Origin: Clavulina sp. PMI_390
Taxonomy: Eukaryota > Basidiomycota > Agaricomycetes > Cantharellales > Hydnaceae
Direction of reading: 5' to 3'
Assembly: GCA_015039315.1 (NCBI GenBank)
Contig: WIDE01000026.1
Coordinates: forward strand, 125,552-189,551
Length of the DNA stretch: 64,000 nt
Of the stretch, positions 9,780-22,245 are shown in pieces. Numbering within the stretch: the stretch's first letter is position 1; each line of letters begins with the position of its first letter. The notes beneath the pieces are model-generated. The model did no database searches. It was given only the letters and a program-made list of their open reading frames with translations, and was not told the DNA's origin. A program made the translations under genes and the position numbers.

Positions 9780-11559
9780 ATGGAGAGTGACGCATCTGGG
9801 TCCGCTTGGCGGTTCGCACAATGTTTTGGCGACAAAGGAGAGGTAGATGATATCACCGAAGGTTATTCCCCTTTCTTTCACTTCGTCTCTCCAGCATCGA
9901 CTCGATTGGAGCCAAGTATTCACAGTATTCCGTCGTATCTAGCGGACATCATTTCAACTGTCGAGTTCGATCATACCGGAGACTATCTTGCCACAGGAGA
10001 TAAAGGCGGGCGCGTCGTCCTGTTTGAGCGAAACGAGAGTGTGAGCTGGATCCCTGTACTCACTCAGCGCCCCAAAGCTGATTACCTCACGTCATCGTTG
10101 GCCCACAGAAAAAGGGCTGCGAGTACAAGTTCTACACTGAATTTCAGTCTCATGAACCAGAGTTTGATTATCTCAAATCGTTGGAGATCGAAGAGAAGAT
10201 CAATAGGATCAAATGGTGCAAGCGCCAAAACTCTGCGCACTTCCTCCTTTCCACCAACGGTACGTGCTTCGATCTAGCACGTATATTAGCACTGATTCAT
10301 TGAAATCTCTCCAGATAAGACAATAAAGCTTTGGAAGGTTTTCGACAAAAGCATCCGAGTCGTTGCGTCGAATAACCATCATGATAACTCGCAACAGCCA
10401 CTCCCAGCTCCCATTGACCCCGCAGCCCTCAGATTGCCTCAGATGCTGGTACAAGATCGCATTGTCGCCGCCGTACCTAGAAAGGTGTACCAAAATGCCC
10501 ACGCGTACCACGTTAACTCTATCTCCATCAATTCTGATGGCGAAACCTACATATCCGGAGACGATCTCCGGATCAATCTGTGGAATCTGAACATTAGCGA
10601 CCAAAGTTTCAGTATGTCTCTTCCATAATATCGACGCTCCTCACGGAGCAGCTGATATGTCGAATGCGTAGATATCGTGGACATCAAGCCAGTCAACATG
10701 GAAGAGCTCACAGAAGTTATCACAGCTGCCGAGTTTCACCCCCTCAATTGTAACAACTTCATGTACTCTAGCTCAAAAGGCACTATCAAGCTCGCGGACA
10801 TGCGTGACTCCGCCCTCTGCGATCGACACTCGAAACGTATGGTCTCTATCCATTTCACAGTACTTAGACGGGGGCTAACCCATCAATTCCAGAATTCGAA
10901 GAAGAAGAAGACCCAACCAACCGCTCTTTCTTCTCGGAAATCATTTCCTCCATATCTGACGTCAAGTTCAGCAAGGACGGACGATACATCCTCTCACGCG
11001 ACTACCTCTCCTTAAAGATTTGGGATGTCAATATGGAGAGTCGCCCAGTTCGAACGATTCCAATCCACGACCACCTACGAGGAAAATTATGCGATCTATA
11101 CGAGAATGATTGCATTTTTGACAAGTTTGAATGTACATGGAGTGGGGATGGATCGTCAGTGGAGTCGGATTGATCCTTTCAACTTTGCTCTGACTACCTG
11201 CTTTATAGGCAAGTGATGACGGGATCATATCATAATTATTTCCGCATCTATGATTCCGAGGGGGGAGGCGGTCCTGCTGGGGAGATCACTCTTCAAGCTG
11301 ACAAGTCAGCATTCAAGAAAAAGATCATCTCGACCACAGGACGTGGCGGAGCACCGAAGACACCAAATGGTAAGAACCCCATGACCATGGAGGGCATTGA
11401 TTTCAACAAGAAGATTCTCCATGGGAGCTGGCACCCGCGAGAGTCAACCATTGCCATTGCAGGTACATCCACAGACCCTCAAGCATTGTGTTGTCCTGCC
11501 TTACTAAATCACCTTCCCCTGTAGCGACAAACAATTTGTTCTTATTCTCTGCTGTATAA
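9780..11559 (+). CDS. CDC55: Protein phosphatase 2A regulatory subunit B (PR55/Cdc55)
   Basis: This is the B-type regulatory subunit of PP2A, which steers the phosphatase in mitosis and morphogenesis. It is a seven-bladed WD40-like propeller. Recognisable family blocks in order: [18 protein letters not shown] at the N-terminus, [130 protein letters not shown], and NYFRIYD near the end. Each block is almost invariant from fungi to animals. About seven short introns are required. The last exon is reached from a GTACAT donor near 11462 to a CTGTAG acceptor and ends LFLFSAV-stop at 11557-11559. ATG 9780 lies directly before the conserved N-terminus. Confidence 0.96.
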
Positions 11560-11924
11560 TGGCTCGCCCTGGATTTACTACCCCCTTTATTCTCGCCTGA
11601 GTAGTGAGCTTACGGTCGCTTTACATCATTGCTATCGTTCTCCTTTGTCTGTACATATCGCATCATCAACCAAATGGTTCGAGCCTCACACTCACATGAA
11701 GGGTCTGCGGAGGAAACACGAGCTGGTCGGCCCCATTTCGTCTGGGAACATAGGTGCTAGGGTGTCCATACCAATGTTTGGCCGCTGGCTCAACTGTTGT
11801 CAACACCCTCGGTGAAGGTGGTGGCAGCAGTCAGCCGCCACTGAACCAAACAATTTGAACCCTGGCATCACTCGCCTCACTACAGTCTTCTAGGATATCA
11901 ATCACCTCCTGGCCAATACTTGGC
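11560..11924. other. Intergenic, CDC55 3' end and MVP1 promoter
   Basis: No coding signal. It presumably holds the CDC55 3' UTR and the promoter of the downstream plus-strand MVP1 gene. Confidence 0.45.
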
Positions 11925-14302
11925 ATGTTTGACACCCCGCGACGTTCGACTGGTTTCTCGCAAAACCTGTTGACATCCTCCATATACTCTGACACAGCCA
12001 GTGATCTCGATCCTTGGGGCTCTGCTTCGATCACTCCTGGACAAACAGTCCCATCTCCTTCAGCAAACAACTTCTCTGCCATTCTTGGTGGGTGTCGCTA
12101 CCCCCTTCGTCTGGGACCATTGGCTTATAGGTTGTGCTCCCTCGACCTTTGTTTTTCCAGGCACCGCTGCAATTCCATCAGCATACCAAACTGCCTTTGA
12201 AAGTGTCATAGGAGATAGCTTCAATGACGGAATCCCCCTCAATGCTCTAATACGAGTCTTGAGAAGTTCGGACATCTCGGCATCCGTGACTGACAAGGTA
12301 CTGACATCATCTCTATCAACTCTAACGAGAATGTGTATTTTTCTCACTTTATCTCGTGTTGATAGATAATATCGTTAGTCAGCTCCGAACCGCGGGTATC
12401 GAGGCTTGAATTTTACGTCGCTCTTGCGCTCGTGGGGCTCGCCCAAGAAGGAGCTGGTACGTGACGAATTCCGTCTCGCTGTTTAGTGGTACTCACAGTG
12501 AAATCAACACCTAGATATCAGCATTGAACAAGTGGCCATGCGTGCTCAGCAGGACTCCCTCCCAGATGTAAAGCTCGACCGCCACCGAATTGTGGATGCA
12601 ACAATGTCTGCTGCTTTTCCTTCCACCTCGTCTGACCCCTGGGGCGCCACCCCTGGCTCAACAGTACCCGACTTCCGCAATTCGAACTCCAGAGCCAATG
12701 GTCTGCCTGCAATCACCGCCGGAGACTTGGGAGAAGGATGGTGGAAACGCCTTGCGCGAGCTGAAGTATCAATCATACCTGAGAAACAAGGCTTTATTCT
12801 CGCACGTTATACCGCATATACTGTTATCACAGATGTGAGACACTCCTTGATCTCTAAATCCCACTTGTGTTGCTCACCCCATGTGTTAGCGAGGATCTGT
12901 AACGCGACGATACTCCGAATTTGCCTACCTGTTTGACTGTCTAGTCCAACGTTACCCATTCCGCATCATCCCTAGTCTTCCTCCCAAGCGATTAGGAGGT
13001 AAAAGAAAACTCTCTAACCGGCCACTCCATGTATCTGACTCCGTTCCTTACAGGTGATAGCACCTTTCTTGAGCAAAGAAGGTCAGCTCAAAAGATCAAA
13101 GGTTCCATTCCCAGCCTCATTCTTTTCTTTAGGAAGGGTCTTCAGAGATTCTTGAACTATGCCCTGTGGGTTTCATCTCTTTTCTCCAATTCCTGTACGA
13201 AAATGATGAACTGTGGCAAAGAAATCACCCTGTCCTCCGTGACGATGGGTTGCTAAACGTCTTCATGACGGAGCCGAACCTCGAGGCATGGAGAAGACAT
13301 TCGAGTATTTCGTTGGAGGAAGAAGCATCCCATAAGAAGGTCGGATCAAACGAGGAAATGAGTATTCCCCGCGATCTTGAAGATAGGTTCAGGTATGAAC
13401 GTCTTGCGTACTTCTTCCTGTCTGGATCTAAGTATTGTTTGCTACAGTTTAGTGCGCGAAAAATTACCTGCCCTCATCGAGCAATGGACCAAGATCTGCA
13501 CTATGGCAGAGAGGATTCTCAAACGAAACGAAGCAAATTCTGTGAGGCTCATTTTTCTTGATGCCAGACTCACTACTTATGGCGCAGGATCAGTCCGATC
13601 TATCCCGTCTCACTATGACTCTGAATGCACTTGGTGAGAACCACCCTCGCTATCTGCACTCTGAACAGGACGACTTGCATGCTGGAGTTCAGCGAGGCAT
13701 TCAGACTGCAAGTCGCCGCTTCACCATTCTTGCGGATTCGCTAGAGAGGCGGGTGAGTCAAGGGCCACCTTCTCATACACTGCAATCCAACCTATCTTCT
13801 TCTTAGGCAAGAGCGTCTGTCTTGACCAGCCTGGAGGCGCTGAAGTCCCAACGCGACCTCTATATAGCTACAAGAGATCTTTTCGCCCGACATGACCGAT
13901 TATCTGGAGATGCTGTTGATCGACTGAAGAAGCGGATTGCGACCAACTCGACGAGACTCGAGACTATTAAGCGGGATCGCAAAGATGGCTGGGAGATAGA
14001 AGCTGATAAGCTCCTCTCCTCCATGGAAGTGGACCAGGGGGCCATTGCGGCGGCTCTGGCTCGAAGAGTCTTTATACGATACGCGTGAGTTTAACTGCGT
14101 TGTTACGCTCCCAGACTGACCGACTATTGGTCACTTCTCTAGAATGTGGCATGAGTTGCGCGTTGTCTTGTACAATCGCGAGAACACGCTCATTGCTGTT
14201 GCCCTCCAAGAATTTGCACGTTTGGAATTGGCGTATACGGAAAGCGTAACGTCAACCTGGGGAGTCTTAGTTGATGAGCTGAGCACGATTGCCTTGGAGT
14301 AG
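11925..14302 (+). CDS. MVP1: Sorting nexin Mvp1 (PX-BAR protein)
   Basis: Mvp1 is a PX-BAR sorting nexin that tubulates endosomal membrane and recycles cargo independently of retromer (also linked to Vps1). The N-terminal third is disordered with an EH-like segment (SAYQTAFESVIGD, IPLNALIRVLRSS, RLEFYVALALVGLAQEG). The PX domain follows: GFILARYTAYTVITD, VTRRYSEFAYLFDCLVQRYPFRIIPSLPPKR, where RRYSEF and the PSLPPK loop are the phosphoinositide-binding features, then NHPVLRDDGLLNVFMTEPNLEAWR, specific for Mvp1/SNX8. The C-terminal BAR region is helical (DRLSGDAVDRLKKRI, WHELRVVLYNRENTLIAVALQEFARLELAY). About ten introns are needed. ATG 11925 opens MFDTPRRSTGFSQ; TAG is at 14300-14302. Confidence 0.93.
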
Positions 14303-16165
14303 TCACTTTATCTTCGCTTGCTCGTAGTAATACTGCGCACAGAGGAAAACTCGTTATCATTCTTTTTTGGTTCGGACCATGCACCATGTGAGCTAAGTTG
14401 ATCGCTAACGCTGCTTTTTGCATAGATTGATTAACCGTATTATCGCGGCCACCTGTTTCTAACCCACTACCTCTTAGATGCCATGATCGCAGGGAGCCCA
14501 TAAATGACATGTCCGAAGTTAAACATTCAACCGATCCAAGAAGCTTCGTGCGATTCCATAGGTGCTAGGCTCCCAGCCCAACTCAGCGATTTAGGCACAG
14601 CGTCTGGATTGCAAGGACCTTTTGTGCTTGTCCATCAAAGTGAAAGATTGAGATCACCAGGCAGATTGAGTCGACAATAGCCCATGGTAATCCTTGTTCT
14701 GCTCTGTCAGGTTGAGATGTATTCGGGAGGGTGCCAATTATCTCTCCCCTCAAAATATCAACCTCGTCTATCGTCACACTGGGAACCCGGTAACTTGTCC
14801 ATTGGGGAATATTCTCAGCCACTCGAACACCCCCCTCCCCCCTCGTTTGGGCCTTTGCGATACACTGAAGATGGTGCAAACAACGCGGTTGTCCACTGAC
14901 GGCACAGATACTGCTGTGAGGTAATTTGTACTAAAACCATAACGGACGGAGAGTCTCTCTATGCTACTACGGTAGAACGATCGTTGCCGACCCTCGCGTC
15001 GGCATGGAAATTGACGAAACGATGGATGCGAGCGATCTGCTGTTAGTGCGGATGCGCCTAACCGATAACATGACAGATGGGTTGTGCGAGCAAATAATTC
15101 GCGTCAACTTTAGAATCAAGGGAACCGGATGCAAGACGATAGCATGGCACAAGATGAACTGTCAGAGGACAATCATCCACTAAGGATTTTTTTCTCCCTT
15201 TCTTGGGTGACTGTATCGTAGCCGTGTGGCAATGATGGGGTGTGCAAGTGTGGCGTTCCATCTGACTGCATGGAGGAACGTGCCACCTAGCGCTGCTTGG
15301 TGACAAGGATGAGATCTTCAAGAGCCTATGCGAGAGGAGTCGTATCACGAAGGAGGAAGAAGGGGGGGGGGGGGCGCAATGAATGAATGAATAACGAGTG
15401 GCAGTCTTGTCACGAGGGCAAGGGCTCATTCTATTTTCTCAAGAAACAAGCTTGTTGCAAGACACGGGATACCTGTACATGATAGAATGGATGACGCTTT
15501 GGGGGTCTGTCCTCCCATATTTCTCCTTTTCCTGTCGGGAGAATCGGCTGCCCGGGATCTTTTATCCAAGCGCGGGAGGAGGGTTGGAGCGATGACGCAT
15601 TTGCCAATTCGTTATTTATTATTTTGTACATTCTTTTCATTCTCCGGCGATCACGTGTGCGTTCACACATCTGCTTTTCCACCTCAGGAGAGGGAGAACA
15701 GCAGGGGAGTGAAAGGAGCACTCGTGACCCCCGAGGTCGTCCCAAGCCAGGCAACACTGCAAACACACACCCCTACTTAGTGCTTCTACTACGAACTACT
15801 GCTCGGACAAAGTGGAAAAAGGCAAAAGAGTGCCCTCTCTCCGCTGTCGTCCTAAGCGCCACCCTTCCTCCCTTCCTCCTTTCTCAACACCTGCGTGGGT
15901 GTGCTCCCGTTCCTGTTCCCCGGTGAACTAGCAGTCAAGCGATTCTGCATCCATCAGCATCCCACACACCAGAGCAGCCAGAACCGCCGCACACGCACAT
16001 CTTCATCGCCCATCCCATCCGCACCTTCAATTCCTTTCTCGATACTATCGTTCGTCTCCTACCTCTATTGAGTGCGGTCAAGGTCCCTCCTATTGTATCC
16101 TCCTCCGTCTCTGTGCCTGCATTAGTGTTACATCTGAGACTCTCCAACCCTCGACCCCGACTCCC
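14303..16165. other. Long intergenic region upstream of the REG1-like gene
   Basis: 1.86 kb without a recognisable gene. It contains a run of 13 G at 15362-15374 and a pyrimidine-rich, CT-dominated stretch from about 15830 to the next start codon, typical of a fungal promoter and 5' leader. Short open frames on both strands show no protein-like conservation that I can recognise. A long 5' UTR with upstream ORFs for the REG1-like gene is possible. Confidence 0.45.
15362..15374 (+). repeat. G13 homopolymer
   Basis: Thirteen consecutive G within the long intergenic region upstream of the REG1-like gene. On the minus strand it is a C tract like those at 44766 and 51240. Confidence 0.8.
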
Positions 16166-18964
16166 ATGGCTGAATATATCCCTGGTTCCTCCGTGACTCG
16201 AAGGTCTGCCCTCCTCCTTTAGCCCATGCTATGCCTTCTTGGATGCTTATTCTACTTCCTACTTGTCCAGTGCCGCTATTAGCGCCCTGCGTCATGCTCC
16301 GGTACATATCCCACTCTGCACAAGCTCGCCTCCTCGACACTGATCTCTTCTGATTCTTCTTTTGCGTTCATGTATCTTGTTCTTTGCTAGGCTCCTGATG
16401 ACAATGATGTCGAATCAGTGAGTGCACTCTTTTTCTCCTTCTCATCACCATTTACGCTGCCTCCTTCCCCTGACCCTGCATATCAATCAGCGTAATTCCA
16501 TCATGAACGTCGACTACCTCTCTCATGAATGGCAAGAAGAGGCCGATGTCTGGGCTAGTTGGCGTCATACTACCCGCCATAAGAATGACATTGCAAATGG
16601 CGTTCGTCTTGAGAATGCGAGTTGGCGCACGTGGTGGAAACAACGAAACCACCTATCCACTATCAGCCCTGAAACTCTCAACTGGTAAGATTCTACAATT
16701 CTCCATTTCCCCCACTCTTGTCCTCCATCAGCCTCGTCATACTGATATATCCTTATTTTCGCCACAGGCTGAAGGATTCCGATGTAACGTGGCTTTATGG
16801 ACCACTCCATACCGCCGCGGACCCTGTCCCTCCTCCCAAAGTCGCCACCGCTGAAGATCGTTTGGACTTGGTCAAAGCTGTCGGGAAGAAACCAATACTC
16901 AAGCATAGGTCAATATCAGAGCTCCTCAGCATCCCTCGGGGCTCATCGCCCTCGATAGAATCGGGGCATCTTGAAACAATCCCAGAGAACGGTGATGATA
17001 GACCCGCTCTCACTCATACCAAGTCGGAATCCTTCATCACCCGAACTGGAATCCGTCGAGTATCTCCTCCTTTGCCCGATCTCGCTCATGCGCCAGATTT
17101 GATCCTCGGTGAAGACTCGTCAGAGTCTCCGCGAGTTGCATCCGATGCTGAAAGTATGGCATCTGGCCACATTCCTAAACGACATATCAGTTTCAATACG
17201 TTTGTGGAACAGTGTATTGCCATCGATCATCCGCGGCCAGTGATGGGCAACCTAAGCCCCCCATGGCGTGTTGGGTTCAGCAGCCCAGCACAGGGTTCGG
17301 ATGCAGAGGAGGAGGACGATGATGATGCCACCGTCCTTACCATGCGGTCAACGAGCTCTTCGGGGCAATCAAGCCCGGCGTCCAGCCGTCGACCATCGTC
17401 CTCAAATAGTCGATCAAACTCTCACAGCTCTGAACGAATGACGATACAGGCCATTGCTCCTACGCTGCTCAAAACCCAATTTGATGATGACGCAGACCCT
17501 GGTGAATCTCCAGCCATAGTCTTTGTCCCACCCTTGGGTTCCCCGTACAGCGAAGACTTGTCAGTCATTGGTGGTCCTTCGAGCGGTTGTTCTCCTGAGC
17601 TGGACGATTTAATCTCGTCGTCGGGTTTTGTGGGTCGTGTTGGCGGCCCCTCTCACCCTAGTCGATGGGAGGACCAGGACCGAGATCGAGGGGTTGGATT
17701 GGACTATTTCCAAGAACCTAACAGGAACACCAGCAGAGAGGGGCAGTCAGCGTCGTCAACTAGTCCTCCAAGGCGTACCGGCCCTGCCAAAGGCTCGTTG
17801 CCATCCCGTTCCCCTCAATCACCCCCAAAGGCAACCAAAGCGCCTGGAAGAAGTATCCTGAAACCAAGCATCCCAGAGCCAGCTATTACAGATCCCCTGT
17901 TGGACAACATCGACAGGTCTGACACTTATTTCTCTCAGAATCCAAATTCTATTCCCTCGCCCCCTGTAGCCGTTCCCTCATCTTCGCTCGACGATAAGAT
18001 ATCGTCGATTCTGGGGACAACCTCCGACATAGGGATTACGCTAGACCCAACGTCGACGTTGCAGAGTCGTGGGCGCTCTGCAGTGCGGATACCTGGTAGC
18101 GCGATTGGAATCGCGGATCGCGAGCGTAGTGCATCGAGCAAAGGTAGCAGCCCCATCGGGAGTGTCAGCCCTAACTCTCGGGCTATCGCGGGCGGAGCCG
18201 CAAGTCGTGCAGCACCCTCGAGGACTCTTGTGGCGCGCAAGAATTCTGGACGCATGGTTGGCGTTCGACTTCCGTCCCCTTCCTCCAAGAGCACTGTCTC
18301 GTCCAATTCCTCCGACTCCTCTTCGCCTCACAGTGAGGCACCTCCTGGGGGTGCCAGAGAAGATGGTTTCCATGTTAAATCTAGCCCTGTGAAGCCATCA
18401 CGGAAAAAGCGAGCCTCTGTTGATGGCGCCCCCGTCCTGCCAACTCAAAGCCAACTAGCTCCTGCTCAACTGTCCCCGGGTCTCTATCCTCCAAGTTCCG
18501 AGACTTCACCTCAGTTCTCCATCGAGCCTGTTTCAACCGCTGTCAATCCCAACGGATCTTCGCCTCACACTCCTGTCAAGGTTTATGATAGTGAAGATGA
18601 AGGTGCTCCTGATGGTACTGATGGGTATTTCTATCATTCGAATCACCCTACGCCTGTCAGTTCGCCGACAAATCATATAAAGCCACTCCTTCCTCCTGTT
18701 GATGTTGCGGCAACTCATCCTTCTCCACCCACAAGAGGGCGCGGGGGTGTTCCAACTGTGAGCATTGGATTGGATAGAGTGAGTTCTCCAGGTACCTATA
18801 TTGGCAGCCACGCTCCAGATGAGACGAATAATGCGCGCGAAGATGGAACCCTTGTATCACGAGCTGTCGAAATTGTTTCCTCTGCACGTGGTATCATGAG
18901 TGCATTCTGGAATGCAGGCGCTGGGCAACCGGGGGATGGTATACCTCCTGGTCGATCAAGTTGA
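16166..18964 (+). CDS. Reg1-like regulatory subunit of protein phosphatase 1 (DUF1752 protein)
   Basis: Reg1/Reg2 proteins target the PP1 catalytic subunit Glc7 and take part in glucose repression through Snf1 in yeast; the same role here is inferred. Diagnostic blocks: NVDYLSHEWQEEDVWASW-like start (here EEADVWASW), GVRLENASWRTWW (the DUF1752 core, L-E-N-x-S-W-R-x-W), and KRHISFNTFVEQCIAI, the conserved Reg1 motif. The remainder is a long Ser/Pro-rich disordered tail with an acidic run (AEEEDDDD) and several SP/TP sites. The 5' end is split: exon 1 from ATG 16166 (MAEYIPGSSVTR), a probable 19-nt microexon near 16275, an exon coding APDDNDVES, then the DUF1752 exon and one large exon from about 16769 to TGA 18962-18964. 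Confidence 0.85.
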
Positions 18965-20108
18965 GATGATGTTGTCTTTGTTCCTTCTCTGAATCGGTTG
19001 TCGGATTCTTCGCCAAGGCTTTTTCCCAAACTTCTCCCTCGCTTGTGTTCTCCCCTCTTTCCCATCGCGAGTCTTGATATCCACACTGTACACTCTACTT
19101 TCTGTTTTCATTACGTGTTATCATTTTGCATGTGCATTAGTTATCTCTTATGAACTGATAATTGCAGCCTCGCAAAGAGTAGCGAGTTTTTTCTTTTTCT
19201 TTTTTCTTTTTTAGCATAGTGCTTGTAATCTATCTACTCACAAACCCACCGGTTCTGCGAGAATAATTGAAGCTAATGTCTGGAACTCTTATTTTGGTCT
19301 TCCCCCCACAACTTTGTTCTTGCCTGGCCTCCATCCATCCGTAACCATCTAGTCATGGCAATTATCTTAAGACTTGACTTGAATCTAGATAACTTGCTAC
19401 AAGGATACCCAGGATGCAGTTTGAGTTGCACAAGCCCAAACCGTCCCGCTTGCCATAAGTTAATCGCCTTTCTCCCTGCCCGCAACTTCATGCGGTTGTG
19501 CGACAAGGAAGACGATTCAATAATCCCCACAACGTAATCGTTGGATGCTATGCTAGCGTGTACGGTGCGGCGGCTATAGGCGCATAGACCATACCTTTAC
19601 CATGTGTCCCCCTCATGCAATTACATTGAGATTTTCGATTTGTTGTGTGATGATGACATCGATGAGGGCCCCGTACCCAGAAGGCCTGTTTTTTCAAGTG
19701 CCTGCAACCAGGGCATGATGCGCAATAATCAAAAGATGATGTTCCAAAAGAGGTGATATGTAGGAAGGGGAGTGGGGAGTGGGGAGGGCGGAGGGACAGT
19801 ATGAGCTCAAGCTTGCAAACCGAGATATTATTTGTGATTGAGATGCACGGTTGGGGTTGTCTGCCCATAGAGTGGCGAAGGATGCTATCTCGTACGAAGG
19901 AAAATCCCTGTTCAACCCATGTCCCATGCATTTTTTTTCTGGCGTGAGGCACGATTTGTCAGGAAAAAAGATATAGTGGATCTGACGATTTGGGAAAATA
20001 ATGAAGTGGATAAATAGCGCCATAAACAGGTCGTATCGAGTTTGCACTCTTTCACCACTTTACACCTTTCCCCCCGTCCGAACCTCTCGTCAAAAATCAC
20101 TAGACATC
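18965..20108. other. Intergenic region and ERG13 promoter
   Basis: 1.1 kb between two tandem genes. A T-rich stretch (TTTTTTCTTTTTCTTTTTTC near 19188) may mark 3' processing of the REG1-like transcript. A G-rich near-tandem run (AGTGGGGAGTGGGGAGG, about 19771-19788) lies some 330 bp upstream of ERG13. No coding sequence is supported. Confidence 0.45.
20010..20017 (+). promoter_or_regulatory. Candidate TATA box of ERG13
   Basis: ATAAATAG lies 92 bp upstream of the HMG-CoA synthase ATG, at a sensible distance for a fungal TATA element. Seen in sequence only; function is inferred. Confidence 0.4.
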
Positions 20109-22000
20109 ATGTCTCCTGCTCCTATGACTTCCACTTCTAGCTCCTCTCGCCCCCCCAATGTCGGCATTCTCGGTATCGAGATGTGGTTCCCAAAGCGGGT
20201 GGGTGTTGCACCACGTTCTGTGGAAATTCTCTCGTCTGTTCGCCATGCTTATAACCTGGCTTTTTCCTGCACCCGCCTCAACATAGTGTATCTCTGAGGA
20301 AGACCTTGAGGTCTTCGATGGGGTCTCAAAGGGCAAATACACCATCGGTCTTGGTCAAGAATTCATGGCCATGACAGACGACCGCGAGGACATCAACTCG
20401 ATTGCTCTCACTGGTTAGTACCCGCGACAACTATCGAGCGCGAGTCTTCGTGCTGACTTTGAATGATAATTTTTCGGGGTATAGTCGTGAAGAGCTTGAT
20501 GGAAAAATACAACGTGGACCCCAAGTCGATTGGCCGTTTGGATGTTGGGACTGAGACGATAATCGACAAGAGCAAGTCGGTCAAGACGGTCCTCATGGAT
20601 CTCTTCCCGGAGAACACTGACATTGAAGGCATTGACTCGAAGAATGCATGCTATGGTTCGTAACCCTCGCCTATCGCGTGTCGGCTGGTGGTGGCTGCCA
20701 CACCTGCATTGACGCTGCATTCATTCCGTTCTGCCTATCTATTGAGATGATACTGATCCGCAACCCACTATTCTTCCTTAGGTTCCACCGCCGCTCTCTT
20801 CAATGCCATCAACTGGATTGAGAGCGCTTCCTGGGACGGCCGAAACGCAATCGTGTTCGCTGGTGACATCGCCATCTATGCGGAGGGCGGCGCACGCCCT
20901 GTTGGTGGTGCCGGTGCTTGTGCCTTCCTCATTGGTCCTGATGCTCCAATTGTCTTTGAACGTACGTTATTCGACGACGGTGTTTGGTTCCCAGACCCTG
21001 ATAATATACGTTTCCAGCTATCCATGGAACGTACATGGCCAACACCTACGACTTCTACAAGCCCAACTTGTCTTCCGAGTACCCCGAAGTTGATGGGCCC
21101 CTTACCATCACCACCTATCTCAAGGCTCTCGACCAGGCTTATTTGCGCTACAGCGAAAAGACTGCTCGCGCCAAAAAAATCGCAAATGGCCACGCCAATG
21201 GCCACAGTAATGGCTCCACAACGCGAACTGGCCTTCAAGCCTTCGATTACTCGCTTCTCCACTCACCGTATGGGAAGCTTGTCCAAAAGAGCCATGCTCG
21301 TTTAGTACGTGCCTCCCTGCATATCTCAAGAAAAAGTCTCTTATCGTGTGTATGATGCCCTCCAAATAGCTATTCAACGACTTCAAGGCGGACCCTTCCA
21401 ATCCCCTGTTCGCCAACGTTCCTAACCCTGATACCCTGCTTGCTATTCCGTATGAAGCTTCGCTCACCGACAAGAACATTGAAAAGACGTTCATTCCGAT
21501 CGCGAAGGAGCTGTACAACTCTAGTGTCGTTCCCGGGCTGGCTTGTGCCAAACGTTGTGGGAATATGTACACTGGTTCACTTTATGGTGGGCTAGCGTCG
21601 CTTGTGAGCAGGGTGGACAGCGACACTTTGCAAGGAAAGCGAGTTTCGTTGTTTGCCTTCGGTTCGGGGTGTGCTGCCAGTTTCTTTGCTCTGCGTGTCA
21701 CTGGTTCCACCAAGGAGATCGCCGAGAAGCTTGATCTGTTGAACCGGTTAGCTGCCATGAAAGTGGTCCCTTGCACAGAGTATGTCGAGGCAATGAACGT
21801 AAGCCGTCTCCCTGTCCTTGGTGTTGGTCACTGCAGTCCAGTTACTCATGGTTCGCTCGCTCCAGCTTCGTGAAGCTAACCACAACGCCATCAACTATTC
21901 TCCCTTGGGATCCTTGGAGAACATTTGGCCCGGTGCCTACTATCTAGATCATATTGACGACAAGTACCGCCGCACATACAAGCGTGCCCCCATTGCGTGA
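20109..22000 (+). CDS. ERG13: Hydroxymethylglutaryl-CoA synthase
   Basis: This enzyme condenses acetyl-CoA with acetoacetyl-CoA to HMG-CoA, the step before HMG-CoA reductase in the mevalonate/ergosterol pathway. Visible features: [21 protein letters not shown] at the start, [37 protein letters not shown], and the active-site segment [18 protein letters not shown] with the nucleophilic Cys. Further on come [52 protein letters not shown] (catalytic His region), [24 protein letters not shown] and [14 protein letters not shown] near the end. A fungal linker in the middle carries [12 protein letters not shown]. Six or seven short introns; ATG 20109, TGA 21998-22000. The known family is cytosolic and sterol-regulated; no sterol element was identified. 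Confidence 0.97.
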
Positions 22001-22245
22001 AGATTTCATCATTTAGTTTACTTGGACTACTCCATCTTCTGCTCTATTCTCGCACGCGTCTCGTAGATAGTCGATGCCTCTTACATTTAGATTGTTGTGC
22101 GAATACGATACCCTTGACCATCAATATCCTATTATCGAAAGCGTCAACCCTTTTATTGATTGGAGTATTAGCCTTCGGATTCGAAGAGCGGCAGTCTCGA
22201 TGACTACATACCACAACTTACCTGTGTTTACATCCACCTTCATTC

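Noticed and set aside
11676..11685. GGTTCGAGCC resembling a tRNA B box
   Set aside because: No A box, acceptor stem or anticodon arm fits at the correct spacing.
17935..18392. Overlapping open frames on both strands within the REG1-like gene
   Set aside because: Shadows of a low-complexity Ser/Pro-rich exon with biased codon use.
19548..20100. Minus-strand open frames upstream of ERG13
   Set aside because: No recognisable protein features, overlapping frames of similar length, and the position of the ERG13 promoter.
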